This document shows, piece by piece, positions 24,895-35,800 of a stretch of 64,000 nucleotides of DNA. The notes beneath the pieces were generated by a model. The model was not told where the DNA came from and searched no databases. It saw only the letters and a list, made by a program, of their open reading frames with translations. A program made the position numbers and the translations under genes. How positions within the stretch are numbered: position 1 is the first letter of the stretch; every line of letters starts with the position of its first letter. The stretch comes from Oxytricha trifallax (taxonomy: Eukaryota; Ciliophora; Spirotrichea; Sporadotrichida; Oxytrichidae): positions 62,001-126,000 of the forward strand of contig ARYC01017212.1 in assembly GCA_000711775.1 (NCBI GenBank). Direction: 5' to 3'.

Positions 24895-27800
24895 TCACTT
24901 TTCAACTAAGTCCTTAATCTGCTCTGCCTTCTCATAAGCCTTCCTACTTCTCTTATTAGTCTATTTCTTTCCTTCCTTGCTCTTCGATCTTTCTCTGCCT
25001 GGCTCTTAAGTGATCTCCTCATATTGGCGCCTCACGCCGTTTTTGAAGATCTTCTCAACTTCACTAATAGGCTTGTCTTAGAGCACAGGGTTCTGGCTCA
25101 TCTTCTCTACAATGAATTCTATGATAGAAGGTTAATAGAACCCTAATTTACTTTGAGTGTCTGGCTCTTCAGCCACAGCTTCAGTTTTCATTTCCTCTTC
25201 AGAGGCCTTCTTTGCTTCCTCGATATCCTTTTTGGCTCCTATGAAAGAACTTTCTACTTTTTCGACTATCTTCTCCACTATAGCCTTTACAACTGCAACT
25301 TAATGATCGATGGCTATAATCTATTCAGAAGGAACTTCGGGCTCCTTTGCTTGATCAATAATATCCATATCAATAGCTTCTTATTTGTCTTACAAATTAA
25401 ATTATACTTCATTGAACTTTTTGTCTAATATAAGGTCGATCTCATTCTACTCTACGTAAAGAAGCTACTCAGCACTATCTTTGGAGTTGAGTCTATACAA
25501 AACTCTTTGCCATCTGCCCTTAGTATTAAGTCTTCCAATTCTTCCTATAATCTGCTCTTCAGACCTTTTAGAGAAGACATCTGCGATGATGAGGTAAGAA
25601 CCTCCGTTCTAGTTGATTTCATCATTCGTCTGAATGTCAGTCCCTCTTCCATGAGCTTCATTCAGCAAGTATATTCCATATTCCTTTTTCGCATTCTTCA
25701 TTAAGTATCTGCCTTCAATCATGGATTCGATATTGACGGCTTGCCCTCTGCTTAAACTTGTGAAGTCGTAGCCCGATCTCAAAAGGCCTATCTCTATTGC
25801 ATTATAGTTAGTCGAAGCCACTATTAGAACTGGGGAGTGGCTTAGCTGCTCTAATATAATTTCTTTGATCTTAGCCAAGTAATCACTCTAATTAGTGCTC
25901 ACAAACACATCCGGGTATTGAGTCTTTCTATTTCCCTAGAGTTTATCAAGAGTGGAATACTACAGGTGTAGCTTGAAAAGCTAGCTTTAAACAGTTCTCT
26001 TCAGTAAAAGAGAGATTGCTTCCAGAAAATCCTATCACTTTATGAGCTTGCTGAAAGTACTCAAGAGAGTTGATTATAGTATCAACAGAGCCATCAAACA
26101 TAATCCAGTCGTACTCGTCCACTAATACGTAGCTTTGCTACCATACACTCACAGCCTTGCTGTTCTTTTGCATCTTCTTTAATTAGGGCTAAGTGTAGAA
26201 ATAGATGCCAGTATCTTTGGCAAAGAAGTTTAGATTGCAATTAAGCTACATTGCTTTAATGACTCTCTAGTATCGTTTGAAGTCTCTTTGCACTAAGTGC
26301 TCATTCTTGCTGAGTATAAAGACTGATCTTTAAGTTTTAAGAGCAATAAGGATTGCTAAAGCAATGCATATTAGGGTCTTCCCATTGCCAATACCAAAAT
26401 GAATGAAGTGATTGCTGTTAAGGTTGACACAGATATAGTTTAAACATAAGACCTGAGAGCAGTAGAATTTGAAGCCTAAATTTTACTCCAAAGTTTCTAA
26501 AACGGCACTTACTCTTAAGAGTTCCTTTGGAGACCTGCTATTGAATCTGGATGCTACTTGGTTACATAAGTTCTCATTCTTGAATAGCTAAAGAAGGTCA
26601 TTAACAGCCTTTTCAGAGAAGGCTTCCATAGTACTTGGCAATTGCATTATTCTATCAAGGTCAGAGAAGTCACAGTTTAGACAGTTGTCAATAGTGTGAA
26701 TGCTTAACTATACATTTTTCTCGACTTGCGCATTCACAATCAACTACTATACTTTCCTGATTTGTTCAATCTTCCCTACCCATTATTGATCTCTGCTTTG
26801 CAGTCTTGAAGCAAGGCCTTTCATAAAATGCACCATTGAGACTTTGTCGATGACTTCTTGCTTTTATAAGAAGGTTGCCCTTGTTGAAGATATGTAGTCT
26901 TTTAAAGACTCTAAGTTAGGGGCAGAGCATAAGGCACATATTCTTACAAAGTACTCTGTATACTCTACAGGAATGTCTCTTATAAGGTTCAATCCACAGT
27001 CTTGCTTAAGCAAGATAATAAAAGGCACGTTCATTATAAAGAAGGAATTTGGTATTAGTTTGATGACCTAAGGGTCAATTGAAAAGTAGTGCCATGTTTA
27101 AGCCAAAAGCTGAATGATGCCTGGATTAGAGTCGTTTAGCTTCTAGACTATAGCAAGCTGCTTACTTAGACATGTTGCCTCAGTAATAAAGACCAAGTTG
27201 GCTAAGCCTATAGCTTGTCTAGCATTGGGTGACCTTATAAGTAAGAGAATTGCTTCTTATATTAAGTTCTCTTCTGGCTGATATTTTTCCCCTGTATAGT
27301 AACTGAGGGCAGCCAAGAAGATACGAGCCTTGGAGTCTTAGTCTAGCTTTTAGTTACTTGAGATCAACTCTGTAATTAAATAGAAGAGCCCTTGGTTCAC
27401 TTAGGGTTCATTTGCCATCTCAAAGTGCTAAAGGAACGAAAAGAGTGATTGGGTGTTGCGGGCCATTATATCTTGAAGGATCTGTTCCTTTTATTAATAA
27501 TTTGATTATTTGAAACTTTCAAAGTGCTTGACCAACATCTCATGGCCAATGATTGAGCCATAGTTAATAACCAGCTAAGGTAAGGGTCTTGGAGCTTGCA
27601 TTGATTCACTTGCTAAGCTCACAGTAGTCTGGAACTCACTCACCTTCATTTCCTCGTTTGAGAGGGAGTGGTTAAGATTTTCAGAGACCAGTGACTTGGT
27701 ATCACTGCTGTTCTTGGCTTTCTTGCTTTTGTTATTGTTTATAAACTTTCTCACAACGTTCTTAAAATCCCATGTCTTTTAATAGCCTTTGAAATCCTCC

Positions 27801-28122
27801 TGCTACAACAGGAGACTCAAATCATAGTTGTTGAAATGTAGGAATTCCTTTGCTCTATTGATTTTGACGCTATCTTGGGCTCCCTTGTACTCAGCTTTAA
27901 TGCCCTTCACTTTGCCGCCCTCATCAATATTAGCCTTGGCTTCAAGATTTTCAAAAATCCGATCACCCTGCTCAAGAAGTTGAGCTAACTATTCATTTGA
28001 ATTATCATTCCTTAACTCTAATATAGGTGCTTAGTAAAGGAAAAAAGCTTACCAGGGCTTCGTTCTTCAATCTATAGGGGAAAAGACTCAGCAAGCTGAT
28101 CCCGCTCTTGGGCTGGATTCAT
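24895..28122 (-). CDS. SecA-like DEAD-type ATPase, 1054 aa
   Basis: Start ATG 28,122 (MNPAQERDQLAESFP), stop TGA 24,895, and no other TGA once introns 28,018-28,052 (35 nt) and about 28 nt near 25,925-25,952 are removed; 3165 coding nt. Residues 1-550 match nothing I know. The motor follows: GIGNGKTLICIA (Walker A, about 565), LSKNEHLVQRDF (matching SecA VTVNDYLAQRD), VLVDEYDWI (Walker B, DEYD, about 650), GFSGS (SecA-like TGT motif), NEAHGRGTDIQ (about 803, the SecA signature GRGTDI) and GRIGRLNTKGR (arginine-finger motif). The gap between Walker B and GFSGS is too short to hold SecA's preprotein-crosslinking domain, so this is the motor without the translocase parts. The tail (about 900-1054) is acidic then Lys/Arg-rich. 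Substrate unknown. Confidence 0.8.
28018..28052 (-). other. 35-nt intron in the SecA-like gene
   Basis: Runs GTAAGC to ATATTAG and contains CTAAG. It joins codon 23 of the SecA-like protein in frame. Confidence 0.7.
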
Positions 28123-28794
28123 GGTATTTTTAAGTTTTGATTATAGTATTATATACTGGATTTTTTAATTTAATAGGTGGATTATTAAAAAATACCACTG
28201 GATTCTTCAAATTTACTATAAGAAAAACCTCTCTCCTTCACTTATCCAGTGGATTTAAAGAGCTACAGCCCGCAAACCAGTTCAAATGCATTGCTTATGT
28301 TAATACCAACATATAAAGGTGAAAAAAGTAGGCTTGCAAGAAATGGCGGACCCGCCATGGGTCTTTTGAGTGCTGTTCGAGTCTGGCCTCATTGAAAATT
28401 GGCTTTTTGGAAAAATCGAAAAATCCGAGGGCCTAATGGTGAATTCAACCCTATACTGTTCATAACGTACATATAACCAGTAGAAATGTGCAGTGAAAGT
28501 AGAATGGAAAGCAAAGGCACTCGTTTTCGAAAATCGAGGTCATGGTTGAAGGGTGTCCAGACTGGCTTTGGATTCTAGACTTCAGACTGGATTTTAGACC
28601 CTATAAGAGGGGGAGTTTATACTAAAGTTGAATTTTTTCAAAAAGTAGTTGGGAAAGCTACTGGATTTTATGGACATATGGACTAAGTATAGAATAAGGA
28701 ACATTTTCAACAATATATGATCACTAGAACACTCAAACTGCTATTAGCAGCATTCTTAAAGACTCTCTTTCTAAGACTCTTGAATTGGCCCTCT

Positions 28795-28890
28795 CATAAT
28801 AAGTTAAATTGTGAAGTATGGAATTTTGCTATTTATCGATATTAAATCATCACTATACCAACTTATACATTTATCACGCATATATGTATT

Positions 28891-28897
<7 letters not shown>
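28795..28897 (-). repeat. Right terminal inverted repeat of the SecA element
   Basis: Inverted partner of 18,470-18,573. It ends GGGGTTT and is followed by a TA run to about 28,929. Confidence 0.85.
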
Positions 28898-28933
<36 letters not shown>

Positions 28934-29039
28934 ATTAAAAAGATAATGATAGATATATACATATAAAAGAATTTGATATGATTACAATTTATAATAAAAT
29001 ACTATTTGAGATTTAGAAACAACTAAATATTCAAAAAAC

Positions 29040-29545
29040 AAAATATATTAAGACGTTTAATAAATTTCTTCTATGTTAATCTTTCAGTTCTTACTTGGAT
29101 TTCTGATGAAGGAGAAATATAATTTAAATCTTATTTGACTCAAAATAATAATCTTGACCTAATGTAGAAATTTACTAAAGATAACATATTGTATTTTAAT
29201 AATTACTTAATTTATGCTCATATTGTAGGTAGATTTGATTTGAATTTGCATGTTAGAGATGTGTTTTATAAGGACAAAGAAGTCTCATTTGATTTATTGG
29301 GAATTACAGAATTAAGAGGCAGTTGGATGTCTTTTAAAACATTTGCTTATAAAAATGACAAAAAATATTCAAATGATTTTAGAGATTCTTTTAAAATATT
29401 TTAATCGAAATTATCAAATGTAACATAATCATTCTGCAAAAATAACAAGAAAACACATTTATATTTTATAATTTTAGATTAAATCATATTAGATTCAGAT
29501 TATTAAATTGAGGATTTCGAAAAATCTGTATGAAAAAAGTTTAGA
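29040..29545 (+). pseudogene. Fossil of a virus-like element: exonuclease part of type-B DNA polymerase
   Basis: The block YAHIVGRFDLNL fits the second exonuclease motif of family-B polymerases (usually YAHN, a short spacer, FD). It is followed by FDLLGITELRG and a RDSFKIF block that fits the usual continuation. The fossil is broken. It lies between the SecA element and el.2. Confidence 0.55.
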
Positions 29546-29659
29546 GCTACAAATACAACTGAATCCAATTTAATAAAGATTCATAGATTATAATAATTAA
29601 AATTTATTAATTAATTATTTTATACTAAGTTGCAAAACTAAAAAACGCTTGATAAATGT

Positions 29660-30649
29660 TCATGTCTCTTGCTTCTTCAACTATTTCCCTAGGTATGTGT
29701 AGTTAAGTCTAATATTGTGAGGTCTTGAAAATATTTCTAGGTTTAATCTGTCTGGTGCCATCTGTCGAATAAAATCGTAAATCTGTTCCGGTCTTTCAGA
29801 ATGCTTGCTTACCTTTGAAAAGATAGTGTTATCAGTCACGTGATAATTTAGCATATCTGAAACAAAGCCTTTTTCCGAATCAAAAAGCTCTCACTGTTAT
29901 TTGCTTTATATATCCCCGAGCCTCTATGCAGTTTCATATTTTTCGTCAATTTAATCCACTCGCCTTTCTCAACTTCATCATGGCCATGTTTTTTTTAGAA
30001 ATTTTCTTGCAACCTCTTTCTTTTAGTTGACGTACCAAATAATTACTTTACCTCACTCTTAAACCAGCTCAATTCGCATATTCAGAATTTCTTCATCTTT
30101 CATTGTCTCGTAAGGAAGCTTTTACTTAATTCTCCAAGGAGGGTCTATTAGTACCACCTCATAAAGCCTTATCTTTACATAGCATCTTTTGCTATATCTT
30201 CCCATATTTTAAGTTCCATGACGTCGCCTTCAAGTAATACAGGGTCAGTAAATATTTTGTAAGTTATTTCCTTAACTTTCTACTGTATGGATACAAGCTT
30301 GTAGCCTTTTGAGATTTCAAGTAAAACCCTAGATGGCCCTCTGGAAAAAACATTATTTTAATTTATTAACTTTCTTTTTTTCAATAACTTTGGTTTTATT
30401 TTGCTTGAGTTTGCATCTTTTCTCATGTCTGTCGCAGTTGAATGCCCTACCAATAATTTCAAAGCATAAAGAGTAGGTGCGATTTTTTAGCTTTTCATCT
30501 TTCCTCATTGCCTAATGAATTTCTCTGTAATAATTTGACTGATGAACTTCCAACGCATTTAGACTATCATGGGAGGTTGGAACTACGCAGTAGTTACAGG
30601 TATACTTTAGCACAGTACAAATTATCTATTTCTATTCTTTCTAATGCAT
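29660..30649 (-). pseudogene. Zinc-finger MT-A70-type adenine methyltransferase (el.2), decayed
   Basis: The N-terminal part from ATG 30,649 has a C2H2-like finger (CNYCVVPTSHDSLNALEVHQ) and a second Cys/His cluster (LCFEII, then CDRHEKRC). The catalytic part contains LYEVVLIDPPWRIK: DPPW is the signature of MT-A70 family N6-adenine methyltransferases. YETMKDEEILNM, VIIWYVN and a C-terminal FSRPHNIRLNYTYLGKQ match the order expected in METTL3/4-type and ciliate MTA-type enzymes. It ends at TGA 29,660. About two or three frame breaks or in-frame TGAs exist. The counterpart at 60,188 shares both fingers and catalytic order. The inferred role is DNA or RNA adenine methylation guided by the finger domain. 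It is divergent from the 22-kDa gene. Confidence 0.7.
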
Positions 30650-31762
30650 AGTGATTCTTTGGTTTTTATTTCTAATCTATTCTGAGTTATGATAGAAAGT
30701 TTTTCTTTTCTACATATTATTTGAATATTTAACTGAGTAAAAACTTAGGCGGCCATATTTTGGAGTAAAAAATAAGGCTGGAAAATATGAGAAGGGTTTA
30801 AGGGTTTTCTCTTGCCATCACTGCAAAAAGTTCTCATTTTTTTCTATCCTTAATAATTATTAATAATATTATTAATACTCAATTTATATAACCAAAGTAT
30901 TAGAATTATTATAAAATTATTAGTATGTTGAACATATTCTATCATGTTCTAAAATAAGAGCCATTCTATGGAAGTGAATGACTGCTTAAAGATTATAGCT
31001 TAATTATAATAATAAACTAACTTTAAGTGTTTATTTTGATGAGATTTGAGTTTGTTCTACTAATACCTATTTATTGAAATGGCTTTAAATCTTAAATATT
31101 TTCTTCAGCTTAATATGACAAAACATCTGTCGATTTAATTAGTTTTCCATTGAGTTAATCCTTAAATTATTGGTTCTTCTAAATTAAGTTGCCTTTCTGC
31201 TAAATTAATTATATTAATAAAACCCAAGTTGCTATCTTTCTTTGGTTGTATAATATAGAAGGGTCTGTGAAATACTAATTAAACTATTGAGATGATAAAT
31301 TGGACTTATTTTATATAGAGTAAAAGACGTTATTTAAAAAAATATAGTTAGTATGATTTAAGCATGAATAAATTACATTACTCTAATTATAATTATTTCA
31401 ATTAAATTTACTGTATTATATGGTGCTGACAGACTTCATGTTTGTTTATATTAAACTTAAATTAATAATTTATAATAAATTTTTACTATTCTTCAATATG
31501 AAGACTTTTTAATATAAACTTGTAACTTTTTTAATTATTAATTATAGTTTTCTGGCTGATATATTTCTAGACTTCGCTGGCATGAAATTTGTTAAAGTAT
31601 AATACATTTTATTCATGTTTCAAACTTAAGATCAGAAATTTTAAATTTTTACTTTTATAGACTTATATAATTCTTTAAACATTTATAGTGCATGGAAAGT
31701 CGGGGTGTCCATAGTTATGATGTGAGGGAGTTTTAAAACAAATTTAGGTAAAAAAATGATTT

Positions 31763-33419
31763 GATTAATGGGTGTTGATACCAGGACGTCCCAAGATTAC
31801 CAGGACGTCCCAAGATCATCATGACGTCCCAGGATCACCAGGATGTCTCAGAGTATTTAAAAGTATATTAAAAATTTCAAACCGTAACATGAAGTATCAA
31901 AAAAAGATTATATAAGAATCTTATCAGGCTGAGTCAAGGAGTGTTACCACTAGCGGTCTAATGAATGGCAGAGCCCATCCTACGATACTAAATCAAAATA
32001 ATTAACAGCAGGGTCAAGGGGGCTTAGCTCTTTTGAAGAATCGGAGTCAACGCCTCTCAAAAAATATCTAAAGGTGATATTTATGAATAAGTGAAAAAAT
32101 TATATTTAATCGTTAAATTAAAATCGTTAATAATTAATTAACATAAATACACATTGAAGTATATTAATAAATAATCATACAAGATCACTTAGACATGATA
32201 CATAAGCATTTTTTTGAATTGTAAGCATGTGGCATACTATCAATAAATATTTAACGTTTGAAATTCTAATCATTACTATAAATCAAGTATACTTTCTCAA
32301 AAAAGTATATAGACATGCTTTTACGATTGTGAGAAAAACCAATGTCGCACACATAAATTATTAAAAATGGTTTAAAAAAATCTTGTCCCAATACATACTC
32401 TTTGCAAGTATTGCGAAAGATCCTGTTAATTAATTTTCCTAATATTAGAAATATTAGTGAATTGTTGATTATATAATAAAGTTTTCAGATTAAAGCATGT
32501 GGTGCATCTGTAATAAAGTTTTGTGGAATTTTATAAGTATTATTAAGACTTAATTAAAGCTTGAGCAAGATAGCTATCTTTTACAAGGTCATGTTCAGAT
32601 GAACGAGACTTAAAAATTAAGAAAATAATTAATTTTCATTTATTTAATATAAAAACACATATAAATATATCTAAAGTATGCCATTTTTTTACCCTTAATA
32701 TATATATAAAATAAATTCTAAATTAATAAAGAATTTCCCAACATTAATTAAAAATAAGGCTTAATGCAATTGTAATTATTGATAATAACCTTTTTGTACA
32801 ATTTTTAATTTTATATTAGAATTTTATTTATTTGACTGATATTTCTAAACAAGATATGTTATCCAATTAAATAAATAATAAATTTTACTATTTTTGATTG
32901 ACGGAATATATTAGAATTGGAAAAACTAAGTATAATTAAAATATATGATCTTGCATTACATATGTAAGGTTAATGCATCCTCTCTCATCTAACATTAAAA
33001 TATAGATTATTGCATATATAATGTGCATGAAGCATTTATTTATCAAATATTATTCATCAAATAATATTTTTATTATTATTTTTTTAATAGACTAAAAAGG
33101 TTTATAGTGATTGAAGCTTTATATATAACTCTAGTATTTTTAAAAACACACACATATAGTAAAATTTGAATGATAAATTTTATAATTTATATTTGATTAA
33201 ATAAAAAATATTTTTATTAGATTTAATGTATTTCAGCAATATGTAAAACTTTTTTTAAAAATGAATAGGTTATAATAATCAGCTTTTTTTTTATTAAAGC
33301 AAGCTTTCTTTGATTATTATTTATTATTAATAAAAATTTATATTTAAAGAAATAGTAAGTTTTATTTTTTTACACTAATATTTAATTTGAGACGTCCTGA
33401 TGTCAACACCCGGATTAAT
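31763..33419. mobile_element. 1.64-kb inverted-repeat element with 7-bp target duplication
   Basis: The element spans 31,770-33,412. The left end reads GGGTGTTGATACCAGGACGTC and the right end is its inverted copy (GACGTCCTGATGTCAACACCC). GATTAAT flanks it directly on both sides (31,763-31,769 and 33,413-33,419). The left end carries four tandem 19-bp units, the right only one. The interior is AT-rich with no recognised gene, so it is probably a non-autonomous DNA transposon. It lies inside the 22-kDa gene of el.2. Confidence 0.75.
31780..31855 (+). repeat. Four tandem 19-bp units (ACCAGGACGTCCCAAGATT)
   Basis: Four consecutive units, progressively diverged from left to right, each containing GACGTC or a variant. 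They form the subterminal left end of the 1.64-kb element and may be transposase-binding sites. Confidence 0.8.
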
Positions 33420-33859
33420 TTCCTGAGATTTAATAGTAAGACTAATTTATTAAACTTTATAGGGGGTTACTTTTTACCAAACGATGAGCATGTCACCATG
33501 AGATATATCAAATTTTTCTATGCAGGTGACAAGCTGCTCCTAAAATCAGGTGAAGTTGTGCAGCTCAATGTTCCATATTACGAAGAACTTTCGGTCAAAA
33601 ATATATTCAAACAGTTTCAGGAAGATGAGGAAATAATGAAGTATATGAATTATTATTCTGACTATAAAGTAATACCTGACAGAAATAATTTCTATGGGGT
33701 ACTTGGCACCCTACATACCAATTACTTATCATAACTAATTAAGCATGCAAATAGAATAAGGAATATAAGCAACAAATAAGAAGAAGAAAAAGAAAAAGAA
33801 AAGATTTTCATTCAAGATGTAGTCTATAGATAATTGCAAGGGGAACCATTTTTTTTCAA

Positions 33860-33892
33860 GTAAGATAAAAACATATAAAATTAATTATTTAG
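33860..33892 (+). other. 33-nt candidate intron in the el.2 22-kDa-type gene
   Basis: Runs GTAAGA to TTTAG, directly after the EPFF block and at the same codon as introns in el.1, el.3 and both TBEs. Its length is a multiple of three and it has no TGA, so read-through would also be possible. Confidence 0.5.
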
Positions 33893-34229
33893 AGTCAAAG
33901 GGCAGGCACTCTCCATGCTTAAACTAAAGTCAAAGCCTTGTTAGCAGAAAAAGAAGAGAGATAGTATCATGAGATCTCAGCCTCATTTTCTGATTACAAG
34001 ACTGACATTTTAAGCAAAAGAGCCCCTAGTGAATAGCTAAGAGACATTATAAATACTAAAGAATCTGAATTTGGGAGAGTGTCAGAAAATTATTCCATGG
34101 AATGAAATTTAGATAACATTATGAGAAACAAGTGAGCTCATAGATAAGAGTGAATATAATCTAACAAGTTTTTCATAATATCCAAATGCCTCAATATTAT
34201 TCTTCTAACTGCTTCTGCTTTCACACTCT

Positions 34230-35150
34230 CATGAATGTTTTAATATATTTATGTGCTTTGTTTCACTAATTTTAAAGTCGTTTGCTATTATCTCCTATTT
34301 ATACGATTTCTTGATAATTGAAAATACTTCCTCTATACAGTAAAACTCGGGAGAGTATGGAGCATTAAAAAGGCAAACCCAATTATATGAATTGATCTTA
34401 CTCTACTCCAATCTAACAACTTCTTTACTTTCGTTCTATATATGTAGATATTCAATCATTTAAGCAGTCTCTACTAAGTTGATCGATTTAGGTTTGATAA
34501 AGTAGCCCTCAAACCCGGAGTCCATACTTATTCCTACTATTGCTGCGAAATTTCTTAGTTTTAAACCAATCTTTTGAAGCTTTTAATTTTCATTTTTTCT
34601 TGCCCATGAGCACTGCTAAAGCTAATATGGTTTAAAGATTATTTCATCAATTTGTATGATTTTTGGGTTTTTAGTAACCTAAGCAAATCTCTCACACCTT
34701 TATTATTGAATTCTTGAAAGTTTAACAGTACTGAGACTTTTAGTGTTTCGCATAATTTTGTATTTGATCTTATTTTTCTTGTAGATATACTTTAGTTAGA
34801 AAGGGGTAATTATAAATTCTGGAAACTTTCTGTGAAAGAGGATAGCCCTGGGATGGAGAGAGAACACTTTTTATTCATCCAAAATAAACTTGCTTATTAT
34901 ATAGTTTAAGTGGTCTATAGCTAGCTTTTACTTTTATAATTTTTTATCTTTCATATTTTAATTATCCTTTTCTTTTTATTTAGAGCACACCTATCTGGCA
35001 AAACTTCTTGAAACTCTTAGTATCTATGAGATATCTTTTATAGTATGTATGAGTATTGAGTCTTTTTTAGGATTTGTAGTGCCATAACGTATCAATAAAA
35101 ACATAGTTATAGACCTTGTTCTTGTAGAAATGATTTGTTTTGGACTTCAT
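34230..35150 (-). pseudogene. Tc1/mariner-type DDE transposase of el.2
   Basis: Starts at ATG 35,150 (MKSKTNHFYKNKVYNYVF) and ends at TGA 34,230, about 300 residues. The first acidic motif is in IQIDEIIFKPYQ (matching YVDEIIFKPCQ in el.3). The last block FNAPYSPEFYCIEEVFSIIKK carries the PYSPEF-IEE signature with the catalytic glutamate. The middle region, where DNLRAHH is expected, appears shortened or altered. At least one in-frame TGA lies in the N-terminal half. It is convergent with the 22-kDa gene. Confidence 0.65.
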
Positions 35151-35189
35151 AGTATAGTTATTATAATTGTGAGAGTTATAAAATTATTA

Positions 35190-35716
35190 TATATTACTGA
35201 GAATAAATTATGATTGATTAAGTTTTAGAAGAAGCAATACCATATCATAAAATATATTGATTAGGATTATTAGAGGAGCTTTTAAGATTTAATGATTTCT
35301 ATTTATAATTATATAAAAATCCAGTTTTTAATGCGAGAACAATTTTAGGAGGGGTGAAAAAATTCTATTTTTAAACACATTATAATATAAACACACCGAT
35401 TTATAAGCATAAAAAATAAGATTCATATATCAGAAAAACTTATGGAGTGGTTATAATAATATTATGTATTTCGGACATATTGAGAAAGAGCTTTATTATT
35501 ATGATTTTAATTCAAAATACCCTTATGTTAGGTGTAAAGCTTTACCATATGATTATCCGATGTTATAAAAGAAAATTATCTAAAACATCAATGTTCAGAG
35601 CTTGGAAAATAATTTATATCAAATTCATTTGTGTAAGAATTCAGAACAAAATACTGGAATAATATTTGAACATGGTTTTGATTATAACAATAAGATGATC
35701 GCAATTTCATTATTGG
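35190..35716 (+). pseudogene. Fossil of a virus-like element: palm motif A part of type-B DNA polymerase
   Basis: The block YYYDFNSKYPYVRCKALP fits motif A of protein-primed family-B polymerases (usual form D, two residues, SLYP). The upstream region LLEELLRFNDFYLQLYKN fits the preceding domain. It is broken. TBE-A inserted just downstream. Confidence 0.6.
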
Positions 35717-35719
35717 AAT

Positions 35720-35797
35720 CAAAACCCCAAAACCCCTTAATGAGGTTTATAAGTGCTTTGATTTGTAGGGAATTTGTTAGGGGTTGGGGTTATTAAT
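35720..35797 (+). repeat. Left inverted repeat of TBE-A
   Basis: 78 bp, identical to the inverted right end at 39,718-39,795. The outer 17 bp are telomeric. Confidence 0.95.
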
Positions 35798-35800
35798 TAA

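Larger units (their letters stand above)
18470..28897. mobile_element. 10.4-kb terminal-inverted-repeat element with SecA-like gene
   Basis: About 104-bp terminal inverted repeats (18,470-18,573 and 28,795-28,897) begin AAACCCCAATACATATATG and differ at only a few positions. Both are flanked outside by TA runs, so any target duplication is hidden. Inside are two intact, convergent, intron-bearing genes at 23.8-28.1 kb, a 4.6-kb AT-rich stretch at 19.0-23.6 kb and a lone telomeric 17-mer at 18,974. The element interrupts the polymerase fossil. No transposase, integrase or polymerase was recognised in it, so the class is unknown and it may be non-autonomous. The alternative is a germline precursor of a two-gene macronuclear chromosome that happens to carry inverted flanks. 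Confidence 0.65.
31692..34124 (+). pseudogene. 22-kDa-type transposon protein of el.2, interrupted by a 1.64-kb insertion
   Basis: ATG 31,692 begins MESRGVHSYDVREFQNKF, comparable with MESMNDAMKRVQ of TBE-A and MERQSIQAHDTREFQNNF of el.3. After 26 codons an inverted-repeat element (31,770-33,412) with a 7-bp target duplication interrupts it. The frame resumes with RFNSKTNLLNFIGGYFLP and continues through the family blocks FLPNDEHVTMRYIKFF, LSVKNIFKQF and PDRNNFYGVLGTL, then a Lys/Glu-rich stretch and EPFF. A candidate 33-nt intron (33,860-33,892) is followed by the conserved basic tail ALSMLKLKSKP. The stop is TGA 34,122. It is convergent with the transposase. Function unknown. Confidence 0.65.
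29640..35160. mobile_element. TBE-like three-gene transposon carrying a zinc-finger MT-A70 gene (el.2)
   Basis: The gene order is ZF-MT-A70 reverse, 22-kDa-type forward, transposase reverse. This is the TBE plan with the kinase replaced by a methyltransferase. el.3 at 57-61 kb has the same plan. The element sits between two blocks of the polymerase fossil, so it inserted there. The ends are not defined; imperfect inverted similarity (TATACTA, then AAAAC) near 29,620 and 35,165 is a weak candidate for termini. A 1.64-kb inverted-repeat element later entered its 22-kDa gene. No telomeric ends were seen. Confidence 0.65.

Noticed and set aside
28898-28929. TA runs at 28.9, 42.8 and 56.7 kb as origins or promoters
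   Set aside because: They are simple microsatellites. Nothing else supports a function, and the first is probably the insertion target of the SecA element.
31780-31855. CRISPR-like array (four 19-bp repeats)
   Set aside because: Units are directly adjacent without spacers and form one end of a transposable element in a eukaryotic genome.
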